Below are positions 9,146-18,451 of a stretch of 64,000 bases of DNA, in pieces. How positions within the stretch are numbered: the first letter of the stretch is position 1; each line of letters starts with the position of its first letter. Position numbers and translations under genes: made by a program. A model generated the notes under the pieces. The model saw only the letters and a program-made list of their open reading frames with translations, was not told the DNA's origin and searched no databases. The stretch comes from Paraburkholderia sp. PGU19 (GTDB lineage: Bacteria; Pseudomonadota; Gammaproteobacteria; Burkholderiales; Burkholderiaceae), in contig NZ_AP023179.1 of the NCBI RefSeq assembly GCF_013426915.1, positions 1,922,001 through 1,986,000 of the forward strand. Direction: 5' to 3'.

Positions 9146-11488
9146 TCAGGTGCTCAGGTATTCCTGCACGGCCGCGTAGCTGCGGTCGTAGTTGCCGCGC
9201 GCGCGCGGTGGCATCGCGTTGAAGATCGCGCCCTGCACGTGCACGCCCGCCGAATGCAGGCGCTTCAATGCGTCGGCGATCTCGCCTTCGCTGTGCATGC
9301 CCGAGCGCACGACGAAGAACGTCGAGCCCGCATAGCCGCCGATGATCGACGCATCGGTCACGGCCAGCACAGGCGGCGTGTCGATCAGGATCACGTCGTA
9401 GCGCTTGCCCAGCCCTTCGAGGTACTGCGGCAGGCGCGGCGACATCAGCAGTTCGGACGGGTTCGGCGGACGGCGGCCGCACGAAATGAACGACAGGTTG
9501 TCGATTTCCGTCGCGCGCACCGCTTCTTCCAGCGAAACCTGCCCGCTCAGCAACTCCGACAGGCCGTTGTCCTGCGAGCCGCCCAGATGCTTTTCCAGCG
9601 CGCCGCGCCGCATGTCGCCGTCGATCATCAGCACGCGCTTGCCCGAATGCGCGAGCAGCACGGCGAGGTTGATCGTGAGGAAACTCTTGCCGACGCCGGG
9701 CAGCGGGCCCGTGAACATCACGATGTGGTTGCGCGAATCCTGCAGCGTGAACTGCATCGACGTGCGCAGGCTGCGCAGGCTTTCGATACACACGTCCTTC
9801 GGCTTCGCGTTCGCGAGCACCGCGCGTTGGCGCGTGCCGCCGCGCACTGCGGCGTTCTCCAGCAGCGCCTGTTCTGACGACAGCGGCACGAGACCATAGA
9901 CGGGCAGATGGAAGGTGCGCTCGACCGTTTCGGGGTCGTCGATGCCCTTGAACATATTGCGGCGCAGGAACACGAAACCCGTGCCCAGGATCAGCCCGAG
10001 AATCGTCGCCGCCGACAGGATCAGCACCTTCTTCGGCTTGACGGGCGAACCGGGACGCAGCGCGGCATCGACGATGTGCACATTGCCGCCCGTGCCCGCT
10101 TTCTGCACGGACAGTTCCTGCACGCGGTTGAGCAGCAGCACGTAGATGTCTTCGGCGACCTTCGCATCACGCTGCAACTGCACGGCCTTCACTTCCGTAG
10201 CAGGCAGATCGCGGAAACGGTCCGAGTATTTCGCGCGCTGCGCCTGCAGTTCGGCCATCTGCTGCTGAGCGGCCTTGATCGTCGGGTGATCGTCGCCGTA
10301 GCGCTGTTCAAGCTGCGAAATCTGCAAACGCAGTGCCGAAATCTGCTGCTCGTACTGGATGCTGCCTTCCAGATAGACCTTCGCTTCGTCGCTCGCGTTG
10401 ATCGAGCCGCTCTTGCTCTGATACGCCGTCAACGCCGCTTCCGCGCGTTCGAGATCGGACTTCAGGCGCGGCTCTTCGCTTTTCAGGAAGTCGAGCATCC
10501 GGCTCGCATCGGCCTGCTTGGTGCGGATGTGCTCCAGCAGATACGACTGCGCAAGCGCATTGGCGACGGCGGCCGCGTGCTCGGGGCTCTGGTCTTCGAG
10601 CGAGATCGAGATCACGCCCGTCTGTTTGCCCTGCTCCTGCACGTTGATGGCGGACTGGAACGCGGCGATCGCGTCGAGGTCGTTCGCGCGCATCACCGTG
10701 AACTGCGTGCCGGGCCGCGCGACGAGCTTGTTGACCAGCATCGTGACGCCACCGCCCTGCTCCCGCTGGCCTGCCTGGCCGCGCAGCAGCAGTTGGCCGT
10801 CGGGCGTCATCAGCGTGTAGCGTTCGTTGTCGAGCGTGGTGAGGACCAGCTTCTGGCCTTCGAGCTCAGGTGTCACGTCGAGCGAATCGACGTCGGCCAC
10901 TTCGCCGCCCCACGCATACGAGCCGAGGCCGAGCCACGGCTTCGCGGGCTGGCCCGGCGTCGCGAGGCGCGCAGCGAGGCTGCCGAGCACGGGAATCGTC
11001 TTCGGCGCGATCGAGAAGTTCAGCTTCATGTCGTGAACCACGGGCGCAACCACGCCGCGGCTCTTGATCATTTCGATCTCGGCGTCGGTGGGGATCGTCG
11101 ACTGTCCCGTCGAGATCGTCGCGCCCGTTTGCGTCTGCGTGAGCGCTTGCGACGTGTTGTCCGACGTTTCCACGCGCACGTGCGCATCGGCCGAATACAC
11201 GGGCTTCGCGACATAGCAGTAGAAGCCGGCAATCGCGATGATGGTCGCGGCGATGCCGATCAGCCACCAGATGTCGTCGATGATCACCTGTAGCAGTTGG
11301 CCGAGGACCACGTCCTCTTCTTCGGTTCTGGCCTGCATGGCCAGATGGGGATTGGCTTGAGTGCTCACTTGGATACTCGCTTGAGTGCTCAGGGTTGACC
11401 CGGGTCGGGTCGCCAGCGGCATCCGGTGCGTTGCATCCGTTCGTGTTCCAGATGCGAAGCGCCGGGATGCCGGCAGCGGTTGAGGCAT
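9146..11488 (-). CDS. bceF: BceF-like polysaccharide co-polymerase and tyrosine autokinase (Wzc type)
   Basis: This inner-membrane protein of up to 780 residues controls polymer length and export. In order it shows an N-terminal membrane helix (about 74-93), a periplasmic Wzz-type domain with coiled-coil segments, a second helix (about 480-500), and a cytoplasmic BY-kinase domain. The kinase has Walker A (GPLPGVGKS), Walker A' (RVLMIDGDMR) and Walker B (VILIDTPP). A short tyrosine group near the C-terminus (NYDRSY, EYL) is the likely autophosphorylation tail. The partner phosphatase and Wza channel are encoded just upstream. The start is uncertain: no good ribosome site precedes the ATG at 11488, and Met51 is also possible. 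Confidence 0.92.
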   Translation of the reverse strand: MPQPLPASRRFASGTRTDATHRMPLATRPGSTLSTQASIQVSTQANPHLAMQARTEEEDVVLGQLLQVIIDDIWWLIGIAATIIAIAGFYCYVAKPVYSADAHVRVETSDNTSQALTQTQTGATISTGQSTIPTDAEIEMIKSRGVVAPVVHDMKLNFSIAPKTIPVLGSLAARLATPGQPAKPWLGLGSYAWGGEVADVDSLDVTPELEGQKLVLTTLDNERYTLMTPDGQLLLRGQAGQREQGGGVTMLVNKLVARPGTQFTVMRANDLDAIAAFQSAINVQEQGKQTGVISISLEDQSPEHAAAVANALAQSYLLEHIRTKQADASRMLDFLKSEEPRLKSDLERAEAALTAYQSKSGSINASDEAKVYLEGSIQYEQQISALRLQISQLEQRYGDDHPTIKAAQQQMAELQAQRAKYSDRFRDLPATEVKAVQLQRDAKVAEDIYVLLLNRVQELSVQKAGTGGNVHIVDAALRPGSPVKPKKVLILSAATILGLILGTGFVFLRRNMFKGIDDPETVERTFHLPVYGLVPLSSEQALLENAAVRGGTRQRAVLANAKPKDVCIESLRSLRTSMQFTLQDSRNHIVMFTGPLPGVGKSFLTINLAVLLAHSGKRVLMIDGDMRRGALEKHLGGSQDNGLSELLSGQVSLEEAVRATEIDNLSFISCGRRPPNPSELLMSPRLPQYLEGLGKRYDVILIDTPPVLAVTDASIIGGYAGSTFFVVRSGMHSEGEIADALKRLHSAGVHVQGAIFNAMPPRARGNYDRSYAAVQEYLST
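11355..11391. repeat. Short 24-bp-period direct repeat within the bceF 5' end
   Basis: The 13-base word GCTTGAGTGCTCA occurs at 11355-11367 and again at 11379-11391, a 24-base (8-codon) period. It encodes the doubled STQAS/STQAN stretch before the first membrane helix. Such a unit could expand or contract in frame, or it may lie upstream of the true start. Confidence 0.6.
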
Positions 11489-11514
11489 TGCAACTGCAAT
11501 GAGACGTCAGGACA

Positions 11515-12696
11515 TCAGCGCGTCAGCTGCTTCAGGTAGAACAGCGTCTGCACCGTCGGCAGGACCTGTTGCAACACGCGGTTGAATGTCGTCGATGCGG
11601 CCGTGCCCACGTACACCACGTCCATCGGCTGCAACTGGAATTGCGACGACAGCATGATCGCGTCGGGCTGCGTCATGTCGAGGCGATACACGTCGGGCGT
11701 GGTCGGCTTGTCCTTCATGCCGCGCATCACGTAGATCTGGCGCGGGTTCGCGTCGGTGTCGAGAATGCCGCCCGCCTGCGTGAGCGCATCGGCAATCGTC
11801 AGTTCGCCCTTGTTCATCGGCACGGGGACGGGCGACTTCACTTCGCCCATCACGAAGATGCGCGTGTCGCTGCGGTCCGGCACGTTCACGATGTCGCCGG
11901 GTTCGAGCATCACGTTCTGCGTTGTATCGCCCTTGTCGAGCATGCGGTTCGCGTCGAGCACGTAGAGCTTGCCCTTGCGCGTGAGGCGCACGCGCTGCAG
12001 ATCGGCGTTGTCGGACGAGCCACCCGAGCGGGTGATGGCGTCGACCAGCGTGAGCGGCACGTCGGACAGCGCGAGCGGTCCCGGCGTTTTCACGTCGCCC
12101 GTCACCTGCACCTTCTGGCTGCGGTACGACAGCACGCGCACGTCGACCTGCGGATCGCGGATGTACGGAATCAGCTTCTTGCCGAGTTCGTCGCGGATCT
12201 GCGCAGTGGTCCGGCCCGACGCCCGAATGCGGCCGACGAACGGGAAATAGATCGTGCCGTCGGGCGCGACCGTCTGTCCATACGGATCAGCCTGGCCCGG
12301 CAGCGCCTGCGTGTACGGCTGCTGCAACGCACCGCCGATCGACTGCGTGGTGTTGCCGCCCGAAGAGAGCGTGCTGCCGTTCGGCGTCGTCAGTTCCGGG
12401 TGGTCCCACACGGTGATGCCGAGAATGTCCTGCGGCGCGACGTGATAGATGTACTGCGTCGGATCGGCGAACGGGCCCGGCGGCGGCAGCACCTGCTTCG
12501 CAATGGCGTCCGCCGTTTGCGCCTGCTGCTTCTGGATCACCGAGGCATCGATCAGCGTGACCGGGTACGTCTCGGCCGGCTTGTTCTGCGAGTCTTCCTT
12601 CAGACGCGACGTGTCGAGGTAATTCCCCGGTGCGGTCGCGCACGCCGACAGAAAAGTCGTCAGCAGAATAGATAACGTGATATTTCGTTTCAGCAT
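11515..12696 (-). CDS. bceE: BceE-like outer-membrane polysaccharide export lipoprotein (Wza family)
   Basis: This 393-residue lipoprotein begins with a signal peptide and lipobox LSAC (Cys19). A Poly_export domain follows (YHVAPQDILGITVWDHPEL..., then FPFVGRIRASGRTTAQIRDEL), and then SLBB-type repeats (VQVTGDVKTPGPLAL, IFVMGEVKSPVPVPM). This is the layout of Wza, the octameric outer-membrane channel for capsule and exopolysaccharide. The ATG at 12696 overlaps the end of the phosphatase gene by seven bases, giving translational coupling. It should work with BceF to export the polymer. Confidence 0.93.
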   Translation of the reverse strand: MLKRNITLSILLTTFLSACATAPGNYLDTSRLKEDSQNKPAETYPVTLIDASVIQKQQAQTADAIAKQVLPPPGPFADPTQYIYHVAPQDILGITVWDHPELTTPNGSTLSSGGNTTQSIGGALQQPYTQALPGQADPYGQTVAPDGTIYFPFVGRIRASGRTTAQIRDELGKKLIPYIRDPQVDVRVLSYRSQKVQVTGDVKTPGPLALSDVPLTLVDAITRSGGSSDNADLQRVRLTRKGKLYVLDANRMLDKGDTTQNVMLEPGDIVNVPDRSDTRIFVMGEVKSPVPVPMNKGELTIADALTQAGGILDTDANPRQIYVMRGMKDKPTTPDVYRLDMTQPDAIMLSSQFQLQPMDVVYVGTAASTTFNRVLQQVLPTVQTLFYLKQLTR

Positions 12697-13142
12697 ATTT
12701 TGTCCAGCCATCCCATGACGAGGTGTTCGATGTGCGCGAGGCTGTCGCGATACGCGCCTTCGTCGCGTCCATGCGGATCGACGACGTCGGCGCTTCCCCA
12801 CTTGTTCCACTTGCCGAGCGCATAGACCTTGCCGCGCGACGTGGGATCGAGCGCTTCCACGTCCTTCACTTGCCGCTGTTCGGTGACGAGGATCAGGTCG
12901 GCATCGCGCACGAGCTTGCCGTCCAGGCGCCGTGCGCGATGCGCGCTGCTTTCCACGCCGCGTTCTTCGAGCAGACGCCGCATCACCGGGTCCATGCCGT
13001 AGCCGTCGATCGCACGCAGGCCCGCCGAGCGAAACGCAATGGGCTGCGCGCCGCGCGTGTCTTGACGCGACTTGAACAGTCGCTCGGCAGCGGGCGAGCG
13101 GCACACGTTGGCGTGGCAGACGATCAGAACGTTCGCGAACAT
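12690..13142 (-). CDS. bceD: BceD-like low-molecular-weight protein tyrosine phosphatase (Wzb family)
   Basis: This 150-residue phosphatase carries the active-site C-x5-R loop CHANVCRS near residues 9-16 and the C-terminal general-acid Asp-Pro in VVDPHGRDEG. Its size is normal for Wzb/LMW-PTP. It should dephosphorylate the tyrosine autokinase encoded downstream (BceF) and so cycle polymer assembly. The gene overlaps the exporter gene by seven bases and lies 33 bp after the UDP-glucose dehydrogenase gene, in the same operon. Confidence 0.94.
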   Translation of the reverse strand: MFANVLIVCHANVCRSPAAERLFKSRQDTRGAQPIAFRSAGLRAIDGYGMDPVMRRLLEERGVESSAHRARRLDGKLVRDADLILVTEQRQVKDVEALDPTSRGKVYALGKWNKWGSADVVDPHGRDEGAYRDSLAHIEHLVMGWLDKIC

Positions 13143-13175
13143 GGGCGGCCTCTTTGCAGTCGATGACGCCTGGGG

Positions 13176-14585
13176 TTACAGCGCAGCAGCCGTAGCAAGC
13201 GAAGCGACAGCGGCTTCGGATTGCGCGGGCTGACGGCCAATCGCGTGATACTCGATGCCCAGCTCGCGCATCGTGTCCGGTTCATACAGATTGCGGCCGT
13301 CGAAGATCAGCGGCGTTTTCAGGAGCGTCTTGAGGCTGTCGAAATCCGGGCTCTTGAAGACCTTCCATTCGGTGAGGATCACCAGCGCGTCAGCCTGATG
13401 GGCCGCCTGCATTTCTTCGTCCGCGAACGTGAGGCGCGCGAGATGCTGCGGCTTGTCTTTCAGGTCGAGCGCGAACACGCGCTTCGATTCGTCGACGGCG
13501 ACGGGGTCATAGGCCACGACCTTCGCGCCGCGTGCCAGCAGTTCGGCGATCAGCGCGCGGCTCGGCGCTTCGCGCATGTCGTCGGTATTGGGCTTGAACG
13601 CCAGACCCCAGACGGCGAACGTGCGGTCCGACAGGTCCTCGCCCAGACGCGCGACGATCTTGTGCGCGAGGATCTTCTTCTGCGTTTCGTTGACGGCTTC
13701 AACGGCTTCGAGAATGCGCAGGTTGTGGCCCATCTCGCTGCCCGTGCGGATCAACGCCTGGACGTCTTTCGGGAAGCACGAGCCGCCATAGCCGCAGCCG
13801 GCGTACAGGAAGTCGTAGCCGATGCGAGGGTCCGAGCCCATGCCGCGGCGCACCGCTTCGATATCGGCGCCGACGCGGTCGGCGAGATTCGCGAGGTCGT
13901 TCATGAACGAGATGCGCGTCGCGAGCATCGCGTTGGCCGCGTATTTCGTGAACTCGGCGGAACGCACGTCCATGTACAGCGTGCGTTCGTGATTGCGGTT
14001 GAACGGCGCGTACAGGCGCTTCATCAGTTCGCGCGCCTTTTCGCCGGGCACGTCTTCGTCGCAACCGAGGATGATGCGGTCCGGGCGCGTGAAGTCGTCG
14101 ACGGCGGCGCCCTCTTTCAGGAACTCGGGGTTCGACACGACCGAGAACATCTGCTTCAGGCCGCGCTGGTTCAACTCTTCCTGCACGGCCTGCGCGACGC
14201 GGCGCGCAGTGCCGACGGGCACCGTCGATTTATCGACGATCACCTTGAAGCCCTTCATATGGCGGCCGATATTGCGCGCCGCTGCCAGCACGTATTGCAG
14301 GTCGGCCGAACCGTCCTCGTCGGGCGGCGTGCCGACGGCGATGAACTGGATGTCGCCATGCGCGACGGCCGCTTCGATATCCGTCGAAAACTTCAGGCGC
14401 CCCGCCTTGCGGTTGCGCGCGATGATCTCCAGCAGACCCGGCTCATGGATCGGCACGCCGCCGTCGTTCAGCACGTCGATCTTGCGCTGATCGACGTCGA
14501 GGCAGAATACGTCGTGCCCGATGTCTGCCAGACAGGCACCCGTCACGAGGCCCACGTATCCGGTTCCAACGATCGTCAGGTTCAT
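13176..14585 (-). CDS. ugd: UDP-glucose 6-dehydrogenase (BceC equivalent)
   Basis: This 469-residue enzyme oxidises UDP-glucose to UDP-glucuronate with two NAD+, supplying the acidic sugar of the polymer. The N-terminal Rossmann motif is [15 protein letters not shown] (residues 6-20). The catalytic cysteine lies in [12 protein letters not shown] (Cys270). The substrate-loop segment [11 protein letters not shown] (155-165) and the C-terminal UDP-binding domain ([14 protein letters not shown]) are also present. It sits second in the leftward operon, as bceC does in cepacian loci. A ribosome site (CGAGGTG) precedes the ATG. Confidence 0.96.
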   Translation of the reverse strand: MNLTIVGTGYVGLVTGACLADIGHDVFCLDVDQRKIDVLNDGGVPIHEPGLLEIIARNRKAGRLKFSTDIEAAVAHGDIQFIAVGTPPDEDGSADLQYVLAAARNIGRHMKGFKVIVDKSTVPVGTARRVAQAVQEELNQRGLKQMFSVVSNPEFLKEGAAVDDFTRPDRIILGCDEDVPGEKARELMKRLYAPFNRNHERTLYMDVRSAEFTKYAANAMLATRISFMNDLANLADRVGADIEAVRRGMGSDPRIGYDFLYAGCGYGGSCFPKDVQALIRTGSEMGHNLRILEAVEAVNETQKKILAHKIVARLGEDLSDRTFAVWGLAFKPNTDDMREAPSRALIAELLARGAKVVAYDPVAVDESKRVFALDLKDKPQHLARLTFADEEMQAAHQADALVILTEWKVFKSPDFDSLKTLLKTPLIFDGRNLYEPDTMRELGIEYHAIGRQPAQSEAAVASLATAAAL

Positions 14586-14660
14586 GAATTACACCTCGGA
14601 GATTGAATGGTTCAGTGAATGAAGAACGCGCGGCGTTCTATCCGATGGACGCCACGCGCG

Positions 14661-16058
14661 TCAGTACGCGTTGCTGCCCACGAAGCCCTTCCAGAAGGTC
14701 AGGCCCACGATCTTGATGTCGAGCCAGAAGCTCCAGTGCTGCATGTAGTACAGATCGAGCTTCACGCGGCCCATCATCTTTTCGATGCGGTCGGTTTCGC
14801 CGCGATAGCCGTTGATCTGCGCCCAGCCGGTGATGCCGGGCTTGATCCGGTAGCGGTGCATGTAGCCCTTCACCAGATCCTTGTAGATGTCGTCGTGTTC
14901 GAGCGCATGCGGACGCGGCCCGACCACCGACATCTCGCCGCGCAGCACGTTGATGAACTGCGGCAGTTCGTCGAGGCTGGTGCGGCGCAGGAACGCGCCG
15001 ACGGGCGTGATGCGCGGATCGCGGCGCGTGGCCTGGGTGATCTTGCCCGCCTGTTCCTGGTGGACCTTCATCGAGCGGAACTTGAAGATCTCGAACTCGC
15101 GTCCGTCGATGCCCTTGCGCCGTTGTCGGAAAAGCACCGGGCCCGGCGACGACAGCTTCACGGCCACGGCAATCGCGAGCAGCACCGGCGCGAGCGCCGT
15201 CAGCGCGGCGAGTGCGAATAGACGGTCGAAGATCCGCTTGGGCAGCACGCGCAGATCCGTGATCGGCGACGCGGCGAGATTGATCGCGGGTACGCCGAGC
15301 AGATCGACCATCGGCTGGTTCAGCAGCGTCAGGCTGCGTACATCCGGGATGAAGCGGATGTTCACGAAGTCGTTGCGGAACTCCATCACGAAGCGATGGA
15401 TGATCTTCTCTTTCGACATCGGCAGCGCCATCCACAACTCGCGCACCGAACGGCGGCGCATCTCGTCGATCATCGCCGCGTAGTCGCGCTGCACGGGCAC
15501 GCCTTCGATCGCTTCCGGCTCGTCGATGTCTTCGTAGTGGCTGCGGTTGTCGTTCTCGTCATAGACGAGCACGGGGCTGAAGCCGGCTTCGGGACGGCTG
15601 CGCATCTGCTCGATCAGAAACTTGCCGTACGGCGCGCCACCGACGATCGCCACCTTCTTCTGGTTGAAGCCCTCGCGGCGCAAGCCGCGCAGCACGGCAT
15701 GCACGAGCGCCTTAGTGACGATCAGCAGCACCACGCTCGCGCCGGCCCAGTACGCGAGCCACAGACGCGACAGCATGTCCGAGCGGTGCAGGCTGAAACT
15801 CATCAGGATGCCCGTCACCTCGACCATCAGCCAGCCCATCGACACACGCCACAGCAGGTCGTACAGCGGCTTGCCCCGCCACGACTGATAGATGCCGAGT
15901 GCCGGAAAGAACAGGATCACGAGCAGGCAGTCGAACGCCAGCGACACGCTTTGCATGTCGTCGAGCCACACGAAATGCCCTGCGTGCAGCGCGGCCGCGA
16001 TCAGCGCGCCAAGCGCGACCATGCCGATGTCGATGATTCTCGATAGAACGCTCAGCAT
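14661..16058 (-). CDS. bceB: BceB-like undecaprenyl-phosphate sugar phosphotransferase (WcaJ/WbaP family)
   Basis: This 465-residue polyprenol-phosphate hexose-1-phosphate transferase starts exopolysaccharide assembly by loading the first sugar phosphate, probably glucose, onto undecaprenyl phosphate. The N-terminal half has about four hydrophobic helices and a CoA-binding-like domain (VAIVGGAPYGKFL). The C-terminal catalytic domain follows the final helix and shows SSPGPVLFRQRRKG, FEIFKFRSM, RTSLDELPQFINVLRGEMS and VVGPRP. These are hallmarks of the family. It is the first gene of the leftward operon, divergent from manC across a 620-bp AT-rich spacer. Confidence 0.94.
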   Translation of the reverse strand: MLSVLSRIIDIGMVALGALIAAALHAGHFVWLDDMQSVSLAFDCLLVILFFPALGIYQSWRGKPLYDLLWRVSMGWLMVEVTGILMSFSLHRSDMLSRLWLAYWAGASVVLLIVTKALVHAVLRGLRREGFNQKKVAIVGGAPYGKFLIEQMRSRPEAGFSPVLVYDENDNRSHYEDIDEPEAIEGVPVQRDYAAMIDEMRRRSVRELWMALPMSKEKIIHRFVMEFRNDFVNIRFIPDVRSLTLLNQPMVDLLGVPAINLAASPITDLRVLPKRIFDRLFALAALTALAPVLLAIAVAVKLSSPGPVLFRQRRKGIDGREFEIFKFRSMKVHQEQAGKITQATRRDPRITPVGAFLRRTSLDELPQFINVLRGEMSVVGPRPHALEHDDIYKDLVKGYMHRYRIKPGITGWAQINGYRGETDRIEKMMGRVKLDLYYMQHWSFWLDIKIVGLTFWKGFVGSNAY

Positions 16059-16681
16059 CTGCTGCCCCTCGCCTTGTCTGTCAGTTCAATCAAGTTCTAT
16101 CCACGGTCCGTTGAAAAGTGCGCTGCTTGATTCGCCAGCCGGCTTTGCGTCTTTGCGAATGAACAGGCAACGCGGAAAAGCAAAGCATTTCGCATTCGAC
16201 GTATTGCGGTTTGCATCGACGGTCGAATACGAATGAATTGCGCCGGTGAGTGAATACCCTTGTACAAGCCTAGATAAAGCGGCATTAAAATTCCGGCCGC
16301 AAGGCGGCAAAAAATCTCAAAATGTATCGGCACGATTTACGATATTTTTTCCGATTTTATTCGGTAACTTTTGCCGGATTATGCGAATTCACGCCACACT
16401 TCGCGCCATTCGTCCCGCCTTTGCTGTGTTATTTTTTCCGTTGCACTGTCAGTCGATGCCGCTCGCGTGTCCGTCAGTCTCGGCATTCCTCGGCAGCGAA
16501 TTGTGTCGTGTCAATTTTTACCTGATTTATTTTCTATTTTTCCAGCATTGCGAAATTATTCGTTAATGCATGACGATCATTTTGCATTGGAATTATTCGC
16601 CAGAAATTCAATGCCGATTTATTGACGCATTACGACGTGATAAAAACGAAGGCATTCATCCCGCTTCGAGGAGTTATCACC
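16059..16681. promoter_or_regulatory. AT-rich divergent intergenic region between bceB and manC
   Basis: These 620 bases separate the divergent start codons of bceB and manC. The part from about 16240 to 16640 is clearly richer in A and T than the surrounding genes, with runs such as GATATTTTTTCCG. No convincing gene is present on either strand. The region must hold the promoters of both transcripts, and its length suggests long leaders or several regulator sites. I did not find a JUMPstart/ops element. Confidence 0.6.
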
Positions 16682-18211
16682 ATGACTGCTACGGCGTCAG
16701 ACGTCGACAATCGACAGGCGAATCAAACCCGGCTCAACGTCAAGCTCAAGGTTCATCCCGTGATACTGGCTGGCGGTTCGGGAACACGGCTGTGGCCGAT
16801 GTCGCGCGAACAGCATCCGAAACAGCTGATCGGTCTGCTAGGCGCAGACTCGCTGCTGCAATCGACGACGCAACGGCTCGATGGGCTCGATGCCGGTTAT
16901 CCCGTCGCCGAGCAACTGGTCGTTGTCTGCAACGAAGAACATCGCTTCACGACGGCCGAGCAATTGCGCGTAAGCGGCAAACAGAGCCGCCTGATTCTCG
17001 AGCCCTGCGCGCGCGACACGGCACCGGCGTTGACGATCGCGGCGCTTTCTGTGCTCGCGCAGGACCAGGACGGCATCATGGTCGTGATGCCCGCCGATCA
17101 CGCCGTGACGGACACCGAAGGTTTTCACGCCGCCGTCGCGGCAGGCGTGCAGCACGCCTCGAACGGCCAGATCGTGACGATGGGTATCGTGCCGTCGCGC
17201 GCCGAAACAGGCTACGGCTATATTCGTATCGGTGCTTCCCTGCCCGCAGTCGAAACGGCCAGCGAGCGCGTGATCGACGCGCACCAGCTCGACCGCTTCG
17301 TCGAAAAGCCGCATATCGAACTCGCGCAACGCTACGTCGAGTCGAAAGAGTACTGGTGGAACAGCGGCATCTTCATTCTGCGCGCGTCGACGTGGATCAA
17401 GGCCGTGCGCCACTTTCATCCCGCCATTTACGAAGCCTGCGAAGCCGCGCATGCGCAAGGCACCACCGATGGCGACTTCTTCCGCGTGCAGCGCGACGCG
17501 TTCGGCGCGTGCCCGTCCAACTCGATCGACTACGCGGTGATGGAACGCCTTGGCGGCGACACGTCGGTGTGCACGGGCGTCGTCGTGCCGCTCGATGCCG
17601 GCTGGTCCGACGTCGGCTCGTGGGACGCGATCTGGGACATCCTGCCGAAGGACAGCAACGATAACGTCGGCCGCGGCAACGTGATGTTCGAAGGCGCCGG
17701 GTCGACGTTCGCGCATTCCGAAGGCCGCTTGATCGCGTGCGTCGGCACGCAGGATCTCGTCGTCGTCGAAACGGATGACGCGATTCTCGTCGCCGACAAG
17801 CGCCGCGTGCAGGACGTGAAGAAGGTCGTGGGCCGCATCCGCGAAGCACATGGCACGGAGGCCGTGAACCATCGCAAGGTGCATCGCCCGTGGGGCCACT
17901 ACGATTCCGTCGACATGGGCGAGCGCTTCCAGGTGAAGCGCATCGTCGTGAAGCCGGGCGCGCAACTGTCGCTGCAGATGCACCATCATCGCGCCGAACA
18001 CTGGATCGTCGTGCGTGGCACGGCGCTCGTTACGCGCGGCGAAGAGCGCTTCATTGTGTCGGAAAACGAATCGGCGTATATCCCGCTCGGCGTCACGCAT
18101 CGTCTCGAGAATCCGGGCAAGATGCCGCTCGAAATCATCGAGGTCCAATCGGGCTCGTATCTCGGCGAAGACGACATCGTTCGCTTCGACGACACATACG
18201 GCCGGCGATAA
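16682..18211 (+). CDS. manC: Mannose-1-phosphate guanylyltransferase/mannose-6-phosphate isomerase (BceA equivalent)
   Basis: This 509-residue type II bifunctional enzyme makes GDP-mannose. The N-terminal nucleotidyltransferase has the GMP-transfer signature ILAGGSGTRLWPMSREQHPKQL (trimmed: ILAGGSGTRLWP) near residues 28-39 and the sugar-site segment FVEKP. The C-terminal cupin isomerase domain shows RPWGHYDSVD, GAQLSLQMHHHRAEHW and a conserved metal-site pattern. I chose ATG 16682 because a GAGGAG ribosome site precedes it at proper spacing. It corresponds to BceA and feeds both direct mannose incorporation and the gmd route to GDP-rhamnose. It is transcribed away from the rest of the cluster. 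Confidence 0.95.
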   Translation: MTATASDVDNRQANQTRLNVKLKVHPVILAGGSGTRLWPMSREQHPKQLIGLLGADSLLQSTTQRLDGLDAGYPVAEQLVVVCNEEHRFTTAEQLRVSGKQSRLILEPCARDTAPALTIAALSVLAQDQDGIMVVMPADHAVTDTEGFHAAVAAGVQHASNGQIVTMGIVPSRAETGYGYIRIGASLPAVETASERVIDAHQLDRFVEKPHIELAQRYVESKEYWWNSGIFILRASTWIKAVRHFHPAIYEACEAAHAQGTTDGDFFRVQRDAFGACPSNSIDYAVMERLGGDTSVCTGVVVPLDAGWSDVGSWDAIWDILPKDSNDNVGRGNVMFEGAGSTFAHSEGRLIACVGTQDLVVVETDDAILVADKRRVQDVKKVVGRIREAHGTEAVNHRKVHRPWGHYDSVDMGERFQVKRIVVKPGAQLSLQMHHHRAEHWIVVRGTALVTRGEERFIVSENESAYIPLGVTHRLENPGKMPLEIIEVQSGSYLGEDDIVRFDDTYGRR

Positions 18212-18317
18212 CGCACGTCGTTAACGAACGCAGCAGAGACGGACGCGGATTGATTGCGCCCTTCTCTGCCGCGACGTGTTTGCCGATGGTTCAGGTTGAA
18301 ATTGCGGGTGAAGCGCG

Positions 18318-18340
18318 CGATGCAGTGAACCACTGCATCG
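18318..18340. repeat. Inverted repeat downstream of manC
   Basis: A perfect 10-bp stem (CGATGCAGTG / CACTGCATCG) with a 3-nt loop lies in the 240-bp gap between the convergent manC gene and the transposase-domain gene. It lacks a T-run, so it is either a factor-assisted terminator or a protein site. Confidence 0.45.
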
Positions 18341-18425
18341 AATCACGACAATGAACGACGAGACAGCAACGACGCGCCTGACCACTGCGCGTCTGCCTAG
18401 GTAACCGGTTCCAGTTCTGGCTCAA

Positions 18426-18449
18426 ACGATGGCGTGCCTACGCCATCGT
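18426..18449. repeat. Inverted repeat at the 3' end of the transposase-domain gene
   Basis: A perfect 10-bp stem (ACGATGGCGT / ACGCCATCGT) with a GCCT loop ends two bases from the stop codon of the minus-strand gene at 18452. It may act in termination or mRNA stability. No T-run follows on either strand. Confidence 0.45.
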
Positions 18450-18451
18450 CA

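Noticed and set aside
13221..14606. Long plus-strand open frame opposite ugd
   Set aside because: Antisense shadow of a well-supported UDP-glucose dehydrogenase.
16059..16681. Small open frames in the bceB-manC spacer
   Set aside because: They overlap one another on both strands, lack ribosome sites and have no conserved-looking composition.
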